Below, one piece after another: positions 19,563 to 30,130 of a stretch of 52,020 nucleotides of DNA; positions within the stretch are counted from its first letter, which is position 1, and each line of letters opens with the position of its first letter. The position numbers and the translations under genes are program-made. This stretch comes from Prorocentrum cordatum. Lineage: Eukaryota; Sar; Dinophyceae; Prorocentrales; Prorocentraceae. The DNA is taken from positions 147,501 through 199,520 of the forward strand of contig CAUYUJ010018631.1 of the NCBI GenBank assembly GCA_963575745.1, written 5' to 3'. The notes below the pieces were generated by a model that made no database searches, had not been told where the DNA came from, and worked only from the letters and a program-made list of their open reading frames with translations.

Positions 19563-19975
19563 AATAGTAATAATAAGACTAAGGATCTCAATCATACGAA
19601 GACGAATACTAATCAGAACAACACGTATACTAGCAACAAATAAAATCACATTACGAAGTCTATTAAGAATACTGCGAATAATAGTAAGACAAGGAACGCA
19701 TTATTAATACTATGAGGGTTCCGAATAACAATGTTAATAACAACGCTACTCATCAAAACAAGAACACGAATCCGAATTCTAATACTAACGCTCCGAATAA
19801 TACTAAACATGAGAATGATGCGCATACTAATGCGAATGTTAATACTTATAATACGAATACGACTCATACAAATGTTTACACGGATTATACCAATGCTAAT
19901 ACCAGTATTAATGCTACAAAGAAGAATGCACTTACGAATATTCTTAATACTAATAAGATACATAATAGGAGGAGG
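19563..19975. repeat. AT-rich degenerate AAT/ACG triplet tract
   Basis: Composition flips at once from GGA to about two-thirds A+T. The sequence is a loose series of AATACTAAT, ACGAAT and AACACG units with near three-base periodicity, giving an Asn/Thr-rich pseudo-reading frame of 108 codons (19712-20038). I interpret it as a decayed trinucleotide array, not a protein gene. Confidence 0.65.
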
Positions 19976-21520
19976 TGGAGGGGGAAGAGGTTTTGGGACC
20001 AGTCTTGTTTCCCGCCACAAGAACAAGGGGGCGGGTGAGACCACAACGAAAGACCTCTAGCAGCTAACCCTGGATGCCGCCGCCGGCCTCGGATGGCCCG
20101 CCTGGCTCGGGCGGGCCCTCGGCGGCCCGCGCGAGGCGGAGGGCCTCGCGGCGCCCCTGCGGCGGCCCCTGCGGAGCCCGCCAGCCTGGCCGGTCTGCCG
20201 GCCCGCTGGGCTTCGCAGGCCTCCACGACTTCGCTGAAGTCGTTGTGGTTTGCGAGGTCAGGAGGGCCCACTGTGGCGCGCCCGTTTGCATTCAACGCGC
20301 GCGGAGCGCGCGTTTTGGGTGCCTTTGGGCGCGCTGAAGTCTTTTGGGGGCTGGGAGGTCGTCCGTCTCCTACCCGCAGCAGCGGCGGTGGAGAGTCGGG
20401 GCCTGAAGGGAGACCTCTTGCTCCCAGGTGGCCCCGTGGAAAGATTTTGGCCCGCGCCCACGGCCTGTGGCGGGGCCGAAGGTTTCGTTGAAGAGAGCTT
20501 GGAGGTCGGGGGGGTCTTCGAGGAGGACACTGGCCTTCGCTCGGAGTACGGCTGCAACATCGAGGACCCTTCGGACAGCTCCGCTGGGCGGACGAGGGGA
20601 TATCCATCGATGAGCTGGACTTCATGGTGTCCCTGGCCGCTCCGAGGCAGACGTCCCATGCCGGGCGTGCTCAGATGCGCAAGCGCCGTCACTGACGCGA
20701 GGGTGGCGGCTTGCCTGCACGCGAGGCCCATGCGTCGGTGCTGAGCTGTTGCCCGTAGCGGCGGGGGGCCGCGCTCGGCTGCAGACGCTCCCAAGAAGGG
20801 GGCTGACAAGGCGCGCGGGCGGGGGGCGGGCTTGGAAGCGCCGCCGCCCTTGCCCTTGCGCCGAGGACCCGTGCCGTGCGCGCCCAGAGGAGCGCGGGCC
20901 GCGAGGTTGGCGGCTCGCCTGTGCGGGGGGGGCCACGCATCCGTGCCGAGCTGAGGCCCCGCGGGCGGAGGGCGGGGTTCAGAGCGTCGCCGCCTCTGCC
21001 CGTGCGCTGGCGGATCGCCCGCAAGAGGAAGCGCTGCCTGCTGACCTTGAGGAGGAGTTGGGCGCTTTCCTGGCCGCGTCCGCCCCGTGATTCTCGCGGT
21101 GCGAGGAACTGCACCGGCTGGTCTGAGGCCGCTTCCTTTCCTCTCGACGCCGGAGCCGGCGCGGTTCCTAGGGGCTGATGCGCTCCAGGTGCAAGCGCTG
21201 CCGCTGTGGGGTTCAGTCTCGGCATCCCGCCTGGCAGGCCCCATGTGAGGGGTGCCGCTCGGACGGGAGTGGGGGACCTCTCCCCTTTCTCCTCCGCGGC
21301 GCACCTCCTCCTCCTCCGCGGCGCACCTCCTTCTCCCCCTCCTCCTCCCTCTCGTCCGGCCCGAGTCGCGTCGCCATCGTTTCTTCTCAGGGCGACTCGG
21401 AGCCCGCGAGGAGGACACGCGCGGTTCCGCGCAAAGACATCTGACGACGCGATGTGTTCAAGACGTGGTCCACCAGACCTCCTCGTTTCTTTCCCAGGAC
21501 AGCTGTTTGCGCTTCATATC
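19976..21520. other. GC-rich unassigned region with a partial tandem duplication
   Basis: Segments at about 20697-20760 (GGTGGCGGCTTGCCTG, CGTCGGTGCTGAGCTG) and 20917-20956 (GGTTGGCGGCTCGCCTG, CCGTGCCGAGCTG) are related, suggesting a diverged ~220-bp duplication. A CTCCTCCTCCGCGGCGCAC unit is duplicated near 21285-21330. Long frames on both strands lack recognisable domains; GISIDELDFMVSLAASEA near 20600 is the most protein-like piece. No gene can be supported. Confidence 0.45.
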
Positions 21521-23005
21521 TGTAGTATGTATGCATGCATGCATGTATGTATGTATGTATGTATGTAGGTATGTATGCATGTATATGTGTATGTATGTAT
21601 GCATGTATGCATGTATGCATGTATGCATGTATGCATGTATGCATGTATGCATGTATGCATGTCTGCATGTCTGCATGTCTGCATGTATGCATGTATGCAT
21701 GTATGCATGTATGCATGTATGCATGTATGCATGTATGCATGTATGCATGTATGTATGTATGTATGTATGTATGTATGTATGTATGTGTGTATGTATGTAT
21801 GTATGTATGTATGCCTGTCTGTCTGCCTGCCTGTTTGTCTGTTTGCCTGTCTGTCTGTCTGTCTGTCTGTCTGTCTGCCTGTCTGTCTCTCTGTACGTAT
21901 GTATGTATGCATGCTTTTATGCATGCATGTAGGTATGTGTGCATGTATGTATGCATGCATGCATGTATGCATGTATGCATACATGCATGTATGCATGTAT
22001 GCATTCATGCATACATGTATGTATGAATGTATGTATGTATGTGTGTATGTATGCATGTATGTATGTATGTATGTATGCATGCATGTATGCATGCATGCAT
22101 GCATGCATGTATTCATGTATGCATGTATGCATGTATGCATGTGTGCATGTATGTACGTATGTGTAGGTGTTTGTATGTATGTATGAATATATGTATGTCT
22201 GTCTGTATGTATGAATCCATTCATGCATGCATGCATGCATGCATGCATGCATGCATGTATGTATGTATGTATGTACGTATGTATGTATGTATGTATGTAT
22301 GTATGTATGCATGTATATACGTATGTATGTATGCATGCATGCATGTATGCATGTATGCGTGTATGCAGGTATGCATGTATGCATGTATGTATGTATGTCT
22401 GTACACATGGATGTATGTATGTATGTATGTATGTATGCATGCATGCATGCATGCATGCATGCATGCATGCATGCATGTATGTGTGTGTGTGTATGTATGT
22501 ATCTATGCCTGTCTGCCTGTCTGTCTGTCTGTCTGCCTGCCTGTCTGTCTGTCTGTCTGTCTGTCTCACTGTACGTATGTATGTATGCATGCGTTTATGT
22601 ATGCATGTAGGTGTGTGCATGTATGTATGTATGTGTGTATGTATGTATGTATTCATGCATGCGTGCATGCATGTATGCATGTATGCATGTATGTATGTAT
22701 GCATGTATGTATGTGTGTATGTGTGTATGTATGTACGTATGGGTAGGTGTTTGTAGGTATTGATGTATGTCTGTATGTATGTCTGCCTGTCTGTATGCAT
22801 GCATGCATGCATGCATGCATGCATGCATGTATGTATGCATGTACGTATGTATGTATGTATGTATGCATGCACGCATGTATGCATGTATGTATGTATGTAT
22901 GTATGCATGCATGCATGCATGTCTGTGTGTATGCTTGTATGTATGTATGTATGTATGTATGTATGTATGTATGTGCATGCATATGTGTATACATGGTTAT
23001 ATTTC
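21521..23005. repeat. 1.48-kb ATGC/ATGT tetranucleotide array with long-period structure
   Basis: Mostly ATGT and ATGC tetramers. CTGT/CTGC-rich blocks occur at 21810-21895 and 22505-22567, both followed by GTACGTATGTATGTATGCATGC, TTTATG and TGCATGTAGG. The marker GTAGGTGTTTGTA occurs near 22164 and 22743. These landmarks show that ~600-700-bp blocks were duplicated. Apparent Cys/Met/Tyr/Val proteins are artefacts. Confidence 0.95.
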
Positions 23006-23042
23006 TCTCTCTCTCTCTCTCTTGTTTGTCTGTCTTGTTTAC
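23006..23042. repeat. (CT)n microsatellite
   Basis: TCTCTCTCTCTC run ending in TTGTTTGTCTGTCTTG, directly after the tetranucleotide array. Confidence 0.9.
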
Positions 23043-23275
23043 GCATGTTCCAAGGATGGCAAACAGCTTTCAGAGGCTGACCATGGTGTGATCGAAAGGC
23101 GGTGCAGAGTTTCGAGGCGGGTCCAGCCGTGGTGGCCAGAGTTCCCCTCGAGGCCCCGAGAGGGGAGAACAGACATCACCAAGCCTCGATTCCCGATTAT
23201 CCGGCCTCGGTCTCCGATCCTCAAGCCTCTGGTGCGCCACCGTGCGCTCGGGCCGTGGCCCCGCCCCGTGGAGCA

Positions 23276-23445
23276 GGGAGGACAAGGAAGAGGAGGAGGC
23301 GGAGGAGGAGGAGGGGGAGGAGGGGGAGGAGGAGGAGGAGGAGGGGGAGGAGGTGGAGATGGAGGAGGAGGAGGAAGAGGAGGAGGAGGAGAAGGAGGAG
23401 GAGGCGGAGGAGGAGGCGGGGGAGGAGGAGGTGGAGATGGAACGC
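23276..23445. repeat. GGA/GGGGA microsatellite
   Basis: Interrupted GGA repeat with GGGGGA, GGTGGAGAT and GGCGGA variants; polypurine on the + strand. Confidence 0.95.
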
Positions 23446-23579
23446 GCTTATTGTCGGCCTACCGAACTTGTCCCAGGGCACGTTCCTGCCATGATTTCGA
23501 GGCGGACCCGGCTTGGCGACGAGGAGCCTCCTGGATGCCCAAGGACAGGGGCCGAACAGCGTCGAGAATTTCCCAGAGG

Positions 23580-23735
23580 TCTGCCCCCCTTCCCCAGCAC
23601 TGGCTTTTCAGCATGGATCGTTTCTTGACAGTCCTGGGGCCCAGCGAGGGCCCCCGGAGGCCGAACATAACAAAACGCCCAACGCCGTTTTTTTTTGATG
23701 CGCTTTTGTTTCACGACGCGGTGCTGTCAACGGTC
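23580..23735 (+). repeat. Repeat-C copy 2
   Basis: TTTCTTGACAGTCCTGGGGC, then CCAGCGAGGGCCCCCGGAGG, then AAAACGCCC and a T-run, CACGACGCGG. Same layout as the copies at 3.7, 40.4 and 43.0 kb. Confidence 0.8.
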
Positions 23736-23759
23736 CTCGGCCCTCGATCCCCGCAAGAG

Positions 23760-23960
23760 CTGGCGCGCGCGCGCGCGCGCGCTCAGCGCCACAGCGCGCG
23801 GAGCCCCGAGGCGCCTGCGCCCTGGCCGCGGCCGCGGCCGGCGCAGGCCCCGCCGGCTTCCCGAGGCGCACCCTTCAGCTTGCGGGGGGGGGGGGGCCTC
23901 CTTGCGGCCCGCGGCGGGGGAGTCCTGCGGGGCGGCGGGGCATCCCGGTCCCGCCCGCCT
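23760..23960. repeat. (GC)n and G/C homopolymer-rich stretch
   Basis: A GCGCGCGCGC run near 23764-23782, a G-run near 23884-23896 and C-runs near 23970. Low-complexity DNA with no gene. Confidence 0.7.
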
Positions 23961-24045
23961 CTCGCCCCCCCCCCCCCTCCTCGCTCCTCGCCCCTCCCTC
24001 CTCGCTGCTCTCTCGTTGCTCCTCGCTTCTCTGTTCTCAGTATCG
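23961..24045. repeat. CTCCTCGCT array 1
   Basis: Imperfect CTCCTCGC/CTGCTCTC units. The same array type continues at 24223 after an inserted element and recurs at 29480-29755. Confidence 0.8.
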
Positions 24046-24222
24046 TTGGACCTATCCCCATCCCCGCTGGGCAATGGTTTCTCAGCCCCACCATACCACC
24101 ACCCCAGCTGGGGATATGACCCTCGAAACCCGAAGGGAACAGCCTGTATCCCCATTCAGGGGGGTAAATCGGCCAGTGGGGCCGAGGCCACGCCAGTGGG
24201 GATGGGACTCGGTTAAACGATG
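24046..24222. mobile_element. Inverted-repeat element inserted between two CTCCTCGCT arrays
   Basis: The left end has ATCGTTGGACC, then ATCCCCATCCCCGCTGG; the right end is the complement of ATCGTTTAACC, then CCCATCCCCACTGG. The interior includes CCAGCTGGGGATATGACC. Because the same CTCCTCGCT repeat lies on each side, it probably interrupted one array. No coding capacity. Confidence 0.6.
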
Positions 24223-24365
24223 CTCATGTCCTCGCTCCTCCCTCGTCTCTGGCTCCTCGCTGGTCCCTCGTCGCTCACCGCCCCCCCGTTCCTCTCCCTT
24301 CTCTCCCTCCTCGCTCTTCACTCCTCGCCTCTTTACAGTATCCTCGTGGCTCCTCGCTCGAGGAA
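24223..24365. repeat. CTCCTCGCT array 2
   Basis: CTCGCTCCTCCCTCGTCTC-type units up to CTCCTCGCTCG at 24360; apparent continuation of the array at 23961-24045. Confidence 0.8.
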
Positions 24366-24414
24366 GGGGGGGGGAAAGGCCCTGGAGGGGGAAGACGGGC
24401 AGAGGGAGGCCCAA

Positions 24415-24602
24415 ACACCCCCGCGTCGTGACAAAAATTCACGTCGGAAGGTTTTCGCCAGTTTTCGGCCTCTGGGGGCCCTCCCTGGTTCCAGGGACCG
24501 ACAGAAGACGGCTCAGGCCGAAAAGCCGGTCCCAGAGAATGAGTCTAGACCTTTGGTAGTCCATGTTGCGAAGTACGTAATCACGTCGTCGGGGGTGTGG
24601 GG
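24415..24602 (-). repeat. Repeat-C copy 3, inverted
   Basis: Its reverse complement reads CGCAACATGG, then CTCTGGGACCGGCTTTTC, GGCCTGAGCCGTC, then AGGGAGGGCCCCCAGAGGCC, AAAACTGGC and TTTTTGTCACGACGC. This matches the order of blocks in the four + strand copies. Confidence 0.8.
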
Positions 24603-24709
24603 GAAAAAGAAGGGGAGGGGGAGGTGAGGGGGAAGAGGTGTGACTTTTTGTTTGTACGATTGCGACAAGGATGCGTTGGTATGTTTCCAGCCGCCTAGCA
24701 TCACTCTCG

Positions 24710-24766
24710 TGGGCATCACCATCACCATCACCATCATAATCATCCTCATCCTCATCACCTTCACCT
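24710..24766. repeat. CAT/CATCAC microsatellite
   Basis: CATCACCATCACCATCACC, then ATCATCCTCATCCTCATCACC. Confidence 0.9.
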
Positions 24767-24789
24767 GTGGCGACCCTGTGTCAAAACTT

Positions 24790-26215
24790 TTTTGTGTTAC
24801 GGCCTCGTAGAAGGATTCTATTCAAGGCAACCGTACAGCAGGAACACGTGTGATCAACATTTGCAAACAGGTGTCCTTGTGCGACCACCTTGCATCACAG
24901 GATTTGAAGTGCTGGGGATCCGCCCTGGCGGCGCCGTGCGATCGATAATGCTTGGGAGGGCAATGGGGAAAAACATGCAAAGCCCCAGAACGCTTGTGTT
25001 TCCACATGGGAAAGAGGCAACTGCTAGGACAACTTGTGACTGCCGTCATTTTTGTTATGCAGACCCCCCACAGTTAGAATCCTGTTAGCAGCCAGTGCAA
25101 CAGGATTCCTTGTGTGGGGATTTTTCGAAAGCATTTTACGTCCGGGGGATCTGCAATGCCTCCACAACGAACATCCTTTTATAGCATCCCTTAGAAAGGG
25201 AGTCCATGTGTGGCGATCTTGCAACGAGGATCTTTCATTGAAGGGGATCTGTAGTAGCGGCGCCATGCGACCGACAATGCTATAGAGGAAAACACGGGAC
25301 ACAGAAAGCACAGTAAGACACATGTGTTTTGACATGGGGGATCTTGATGGCGCAGATCCCCCCACACTTTGGATCCTTGTGCATCAGCCTTTACACAACT
25401 ATTCCTTTGTGGGGATCCAACGAACGGATTTGAACATGGGGGGATCTGCAGTGCCCACCACACTCAAAATCTTTCAGATTTTCCTTCAGAACGGGGTGAT
25501 TTGTGTGGCCATCGTGCAACAAAGGCCAGCGATGGGATACGGGAAAACATGTACAACATCAGGTGCTTTCGCGCGAACAAATATGATAATGCCTGGGACA
25601 CCCAGGGCTGCCGCAGTTGTTATTGTGCAGACCCTTCAAACTTCGAGTCCTTATGTAGCAGCCTTTGCAAACACATGTTCCTGGTTTTGGGGTCTTTCAA
25701 AACGATGTGAATTGTGCAGATTTGCAGTGGCCTGCACAACGAACGCCCTTTGGAAGTAGCCTTGACACAATGATTCCTTTCTTGCAGAACTGATTTTCAG
25801 TGTTGGAGATCCGCAGAGGCGGCGCCGTGTGACTGTGAGTCCTCGAGAGGACATGTGAAAACCATGCAACACAATATGTCGTGTGTCTGTGTGTGTGTGT
25901 GCGTTGGTCCCCGTTTGAAAACTAAGAAACCGCTCGGGGAGCTCGTTGCAGTCGTTATTCTCATGGTGCATGACCCTTGCACGTAGAGTCCTCGTGCAGC
26001 AGCCTTTTCAACAGCATTGCATGTGTAGGGCTTTTTAACAGGGTGTAAAGTGTGGGTGGTCTGCAGTGGCCATCATCGTTAAAACCATTGCAACGCGGCC
26101 TTTGCAACGGGAATCCTTTTGTGGCTTTATCACACCAGGATCGTATGCGTGGGGGGTCGGAAGAAACAACTATGCTAGCGAAGGGCCCGACCATATGCAG
26201 TTGCTAGTGCCGCAG
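24790..26215 (+). repeat. Diverged ~300-bp satellite, forward orientation
   Basis: Landmark 1 (GCAGACCCCCCACA or similar, then ATCCT, GCAGCC) recurs near 25060, 25355, 25626 and 25970, about 270-345 bp apart. Landmark 2 (GGGGATCTGYAGTRGCGGCG, CCRTGCGACCG) recurs near 24915, 25237 and 25805. Inside units a shorter GCAACAGGATTCCTTTTGTG theme repeats. Frames of about 100 codons here are broken and lack domains. Old tandem satellite. Confidence 0.7.
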
Positions 26216-26304
26216 CTGTGAGTATGGTCTTCGGTGAATTTCCCCATGGATCCACGGAGCGCGCGAAAGGCATGCTGAAATGGGGGAGCGCATGCGGACC
26301 GTGC

Positions 26305-26725
26305 AATTTGGGCCTTCGGTGGAGCTCTCTAGGAGGCCACAAAGTGCGAGGGGTGCGTGACGCCCACATGCGAACGCTCCCTCTGGGGCCTTCGGTGGAG
26401 CTCCCTATTGGGCCGCGAAGTGCGTGAGTGGTGTGCCGAAACGGGCGTGACGCCCACATGCGAAGGCTCCTTTAGGGGGTCTTCGGTGGAGCTCCCTGTG
26501 GGGCCATGAAGTGTGGTGTGGTGCGCCGAAGCGGGCGTGACGCCCACATGCGAACGCTTCCTCTGGAGTCTTAGGTGGAGCTCCCTATGGGGCCGCGAAG
26601 CGCGTGAGGGGTGTGCCGAAACGGGCGTGGCACCCACATGCGAACGTACCCTCCGGGGCCTTCGGTGGAGCTCCCTATGGGGCCGCGAAGCGCGTGAGGG
26701 TTGTGCCGAAATGGTTGACCTGCGG
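26305..26725. repeat. ~90-bp tandem repeat, five units
   Basis: CTTCGGTGGAGCTCCCTATG, GGGCCGCGAAGCGCGTGAG, GTGCCGAAACGGGCGTGACG and CCCACATGCGAACG recur with starts near 26313, 26389, 26480, 26571 and 26660. The first unit is shorter (76 bp). Confidence 0.9.
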
Positions 26726-26839
26726 AGGGCAGAGGCAGAGATTGGAGGAGGGAGGGGGGCAGCAGGAGGGAAGGAAGGAGACGCGGGGCTCTGTCTCTTT
26801 TTGCAACCAGCTTCTCATGCTGATGTTGTTTTCCTCTTG

Positions 26840-27700
26840 AGCTTTCTCGGTCCCACGGCGCCGCCAGGGGTAATTCCACATAATCAAACATCCTTCTTGC
26901 AAGATCGCCACACAAGGATGCCCTGTATGAGCCCGGTCATATTTGTGGAGGCCACCGCGCACCTCCTATTGAACATCTATTTCAAAGGTCTAGTCAACAA
27001 GGATCTGTTTGCAAAGGCCGTTACATGAGGATCTTGGCGGTGGGGGATCGGGGGATGTGCACACTCTATAACACGACTTTTTCTCATTTGCCCATGTGAA
27101 CACGTTTTTGTAGTAGTGATTTGCACTTTCGGTCGCACAGCGCCGCCACTGCAGATCCCTCCCGCGTTCACACATAATTTTGCAAGGTCGTCACGCAAGG
27201 ACTCCCTGTGCAAATGCTGTTACACAAGGATTAGTGGTGTCCACTGCAGACCCCCGCAGATACAAGCTTTTTGAAAGATCCAGACAAACACATTCCTTTT
27301 GTCAAAGGGTTCTAGTTGTGGAGGATCTGCACAACGCGATCACCGGTTTTCTGAGCTTTTTCTTTTGTTCCTTGTGCAGGTGCTGGTATGATACGGTTTT
27401 GCATGGTTTCCCCGCTGTTGTTCTTATTCGTATTCTCGGTGGCACGCCGCTGCCACTTCGGGTCACCCACATTTGTAAGTCCTTCGTGTAAGGTAGCGAC
27501 GGGAAGAATCCATTGCAGGGTTGTCCAGTTAAGTATGGAAGCTATCGCAAACGCCCCGCACCGAAATTCCTTTTGTTATGCCACCACACAAGAAGTCTCA
27601 TGCGGGAAGGCTGTTATGAAAGATATCCATTGCAAGGCGGCCTTTGATGCAATCCTAGTGTAAGGCCATTCCCAAACAAACTCGGTAGGTCCGCCACAGG
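26840..27700 (-). repeat. Diverged ~300-bp satellite, inverted orientation
   Basis: Landmark 2 of the 24.8-26.2 kb satellite appears here as its reverse complement: CGGTCCCACGGCGCCGCC near 26850 and CGGTCGCACAGCGCCGCCAC, TGCAGATCC near 27130, with a weaker match near 27440. The same satellite thus continues on the opposite strand beyond the 90-bp array. Confidence 0.6.
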
Positions 27701-27884
27701 ATCATCGCACGTATGCGCGTATGCAAAAGTAACACAGAAACAGCTGGTTGTCACCGCACAAACAGAGGGTCCAACAGGGGGACCCCAGCGCGAAACCCTG
27801 TGCCTGGCAGGAGGCATGAGCAAATATTATTGATTCGCTTCGCTCATTCTGCGGACACGTATTTTGCCATCGCAGCGTTTGCCT

Positions 27885-28440
27885 GCGCGTTCGTGGCCTC
27901 TTGTGGCCTCTTGAAGGCCGTTTGGGGGCCTCTTGGGGTCTCTTTTTGGGCCTCTTGGGGGCCTCGTGGGGCCTCCAGGGGGCCTCCTGGGCTCTCTTGG
28001 GGGCTTCTTGGGGCCTCTTGGGGGCCTCTTGCGGCGGAAGGCTCGAATTGGTGGTTCGTTCTCCATCTTGGGCCCCTCTTGGGGCCGTCTTGGGGCCCTC
28101 TTGGGCGATCTTGGGCGCCTTTGGGGCCGTTTTGGTGCCCTCTTGGGCCGTCTCTCGGGTCCCTCTTTTGAGACCCCTCGGGCCGTCTTGGGGAGGTCTT
28201 GGGGCCTCTGGGGCTATCTTGGAGCGTCGGAAGCTTGGGAATCAATGATTTTTTCTTCTTTTGGCCCTCTTTGGGGTCCTCTTGGCGCGCTCTTGGGGCT
28301 TCTTTGGGGCCTCTTGGGCCGTCTTGGGGCCATGTTGGGCGTCTTTGAGCGCTCTTGGGCCGTGATTCCGATTCGTGGGCCCTTTGGGAGCTGCCTTGAG
28401 GTTCACTGGGCCGCTCCTGGGGCGATCTGGATTCCCCGAA
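27885..28440. repeat. CTTGGGGCCTCT minisatellite
   Basis: Irregular units built on TCTTGGGGCC and CTCTTTGGGG over about 550 bp, split near 28030-28075 and 28230-28260. The - strand gives a collagen-like Gly/Pro/Arg/Lys frame and the + strand Gly/Leu/Ser/Trp; both reflect the repeat. Confidence 0.9.
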
Positions 28441-28920
28441 AACCGCTCCCGGGAGTTCCGGCATCCTTGAGCGGACCTTGCCTGGACCTTGCAGGGACCT
28501 TGCTGGGACCTTACGGGGAGCTTGCAGGGAGTCTGCCGGGATTCTTTTCGTCTGGGATCCCCCAGGGGCCGCCCCGCGCGCGCGAACATACATGTACTCT
28601 GTGAACCAGTTACTGGAGGTCTTAGCACGCCTCTGGCTCGCTGGGCCGGCGAATACGAAACCCCTGTGAGAATCCGTTTTGGCAGACAGGGAAGTTCTGC
28701 TTAAGATCCCCCCTGGCAAGCAGGGGAGGAAGAAACGAATCTCGCTCAGATCCATGTGGCAAGCAAGGGGAAAGAAGTCTCTTGTCGATCCCCTGTGAGA
28801 GCCTCTGCGGCAGGCAAACGGGGGGGGACATCGAGTCTTCCTCAGGACCCGCGCGAGCACACCTGACACGAAAGGGGGAAATGCACAAACCTCACTTCGG
28901 ACCGGCCTGGGCTCTGGCGC
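28441..28920. repeat. Short degenerate repeats (GACCTTGC and GGCAAGCAGGGG units)
   Basis: GGACCTTGC(A/T)GGGACCTTG units at 28466-28530; then, at 28679-28830, TGGCAGACAGGG, TGGCAAGCAGGGG, TGGCAAGCAAGGGG and GGCAGGCAAACGGGG spaced 36-51 bp apart. No gene. Confidence 0.6.
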
Positions 28921-29480
28921 GTGGGAGCGTGCAGCACCGCGCAAGGCTGGGGACCCAGGGCCAGTGACCAGAGACCTGGGACTCAGGGCCTGGGACCCAT
29001 ACCAGGCAGGGGACCTGGGGATGGCTGGGGACCGGACCAGGGAACCGGAACAGGGAGCGCCGCAGGTTTTTTTTTGTTTTTTGTTTTTTTTTGTTTTTTT
29101 GTTTTTTTGTTTTATTTTTATATATATATGTACACATACGTAAGAGACGTTCCAGAAACGGCCTCGAAGTGGTTGGCCTCTCTTCCTCTGAGGAAGGCGG
29201 CGGAAGGCTGCGGAAACAAAACGAGGGCGCCTCCGCCGGCCGAAGGTGGGCGGAAACGGCGGAAATGAAAGTCGGTCTCCCAAGAGATGGCAAGGCTTCT
29301 CAGTGCAGGGTTTCATGAACCCGCCATATACACATCATGATTGCTATTACCATTCTTGCTCATGTGGCCAAGTTCAATGTTCCAGAAAGGCGGCGTAGTT
29401 TGACCGACTCCATGCCAAAGCAGCTAGGAGTATCAAAAACATGTTGCCCTGGAAGGGGCTTTTCTTCACCAGGGAACATC
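28921..29480. other. Unassigned; GGGACC repeats, T-rich tract and TA run
   Basis: CAGGGCCTGGGACC-type repeats at 28940-29050, a TTTTTTGTTTT tract at 29066-29118 and (TA)n to 29130. The remainder (29130-29480) is of mixed composition with no recognised gene. Confidence 0.55.
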
Positions 29481-29755
29481 CTCACTCCGCGCTCCCAGCT
29501 TCTAGCTCCTCCGGCTCCTGCCCCCTCCCTCCTCTCTCCTCGCCCCTTCGCCCTTGCTGCTCTCTCATCGCTCCTCGCTTCTCCATCCTCGCTCATCCCT
29601 CCTCTTCTCCACTCTCCTTGTCCCTTGCTCCTCGGTGGTCGCTCCTTGCTCCCCGCATCTGGCTGCTCCCTCCTCCCTCCTGGCCCTTCGCTTCTCGCTT
29701 CTTGATCCTCGCTCCCCTCTCCTCGCTGCTCGCTGCTCGCTCCTAGCGGCAGCGA
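29480..29755. repeat. CTCCTCGCT array 3
   Basis: Units such as GCTCCTCGCTTCTC and CTCGCTGCTCGCTGCTCGCT, of the same type as at 23961-24045 and 24223-24365. Confidence 0.85.
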
Positions 29756-29879
29756 GCGGACGAGCCAGAGAAATGACGCCAAGCAAAACCACGCAAGCCG
29801 TGCAGCTGGTGGGCACTCGAGCAGACAGGGGATCACCACTGTCGCAATGGAGTAAGCTTGCGTAGCTAGACCTGTAGCC

Positions 29880-30130
29880 TACGGTTCAGCCCTAGTCATC
29901 TGTAATGCCCTGGCCAGCGCGTGCGAGAGGGGCGAGAGGTGGCAGCGGGCCCCGTCGTTGCTCAGCGAGGTGTGTGGCAGGCGAAGGTGGAGCTCCCCGC
30001 CACCGGCGCCCGCAGTAAGGGCGGACAGTGGGAGCAGACCCTGCCGCTGCTCGGCGAGGTTTGGGACGCGGAGCTGGCGCCCGACGTCATCTGTGCCGCC
30101 CTGGAGGCCCCTGCAGCTGGCGGGGCGCAC
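29880..30130 (+). pseudogene. PPR-repeat fragment, dinoflagellate-type
   Basis: One frame (29877 onward) reads SALVICNALASACERGERWQ, then RAPSLLSEV. A second, reached by a frameshift near 29970, reads KGGQWEQTLPLLGEVWDAEL, then APDVI. Together these match two consecutive pentatricopeptide repeats of the form xxYNAxISACEKGxQWQxALxLLxEMxxxxxxPxVI, which are abundant in dinoflagellate nuclear genes for organelle RNA-binding proteins. Only about 75 codons remain, there is no start codon or continuing repeat, and the frame is broken. It is the only trace of a host-type protein that I can name in the window. Confidence 0.65.

Noticed and set aside
18601-19707. 368-codon Gly/Glu/Arg frame and matching Pro/Ser/Leu frames on the other strand
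   Set aside because: All are translations of a pure GGA microsatellite; a triplet repeat without stops is open in every frame.
21514-23046. 510-codon His/Thr/Tyr/Met frame (- strand) and Cys/Met/Val/Tyr frames (+ strand)
   Set aside because: Produced by ATGT/ATGC tetranucleotide repeats; amino-acid content follows the repeat, with no domain.
27844-29316. 490-codon collagen-like Gly/Pro/Arg frame on the - strand
   Set aside because: Repeat translation of the CTTGGGGCC minisatellite; no collagen register or signal peptide is evident.
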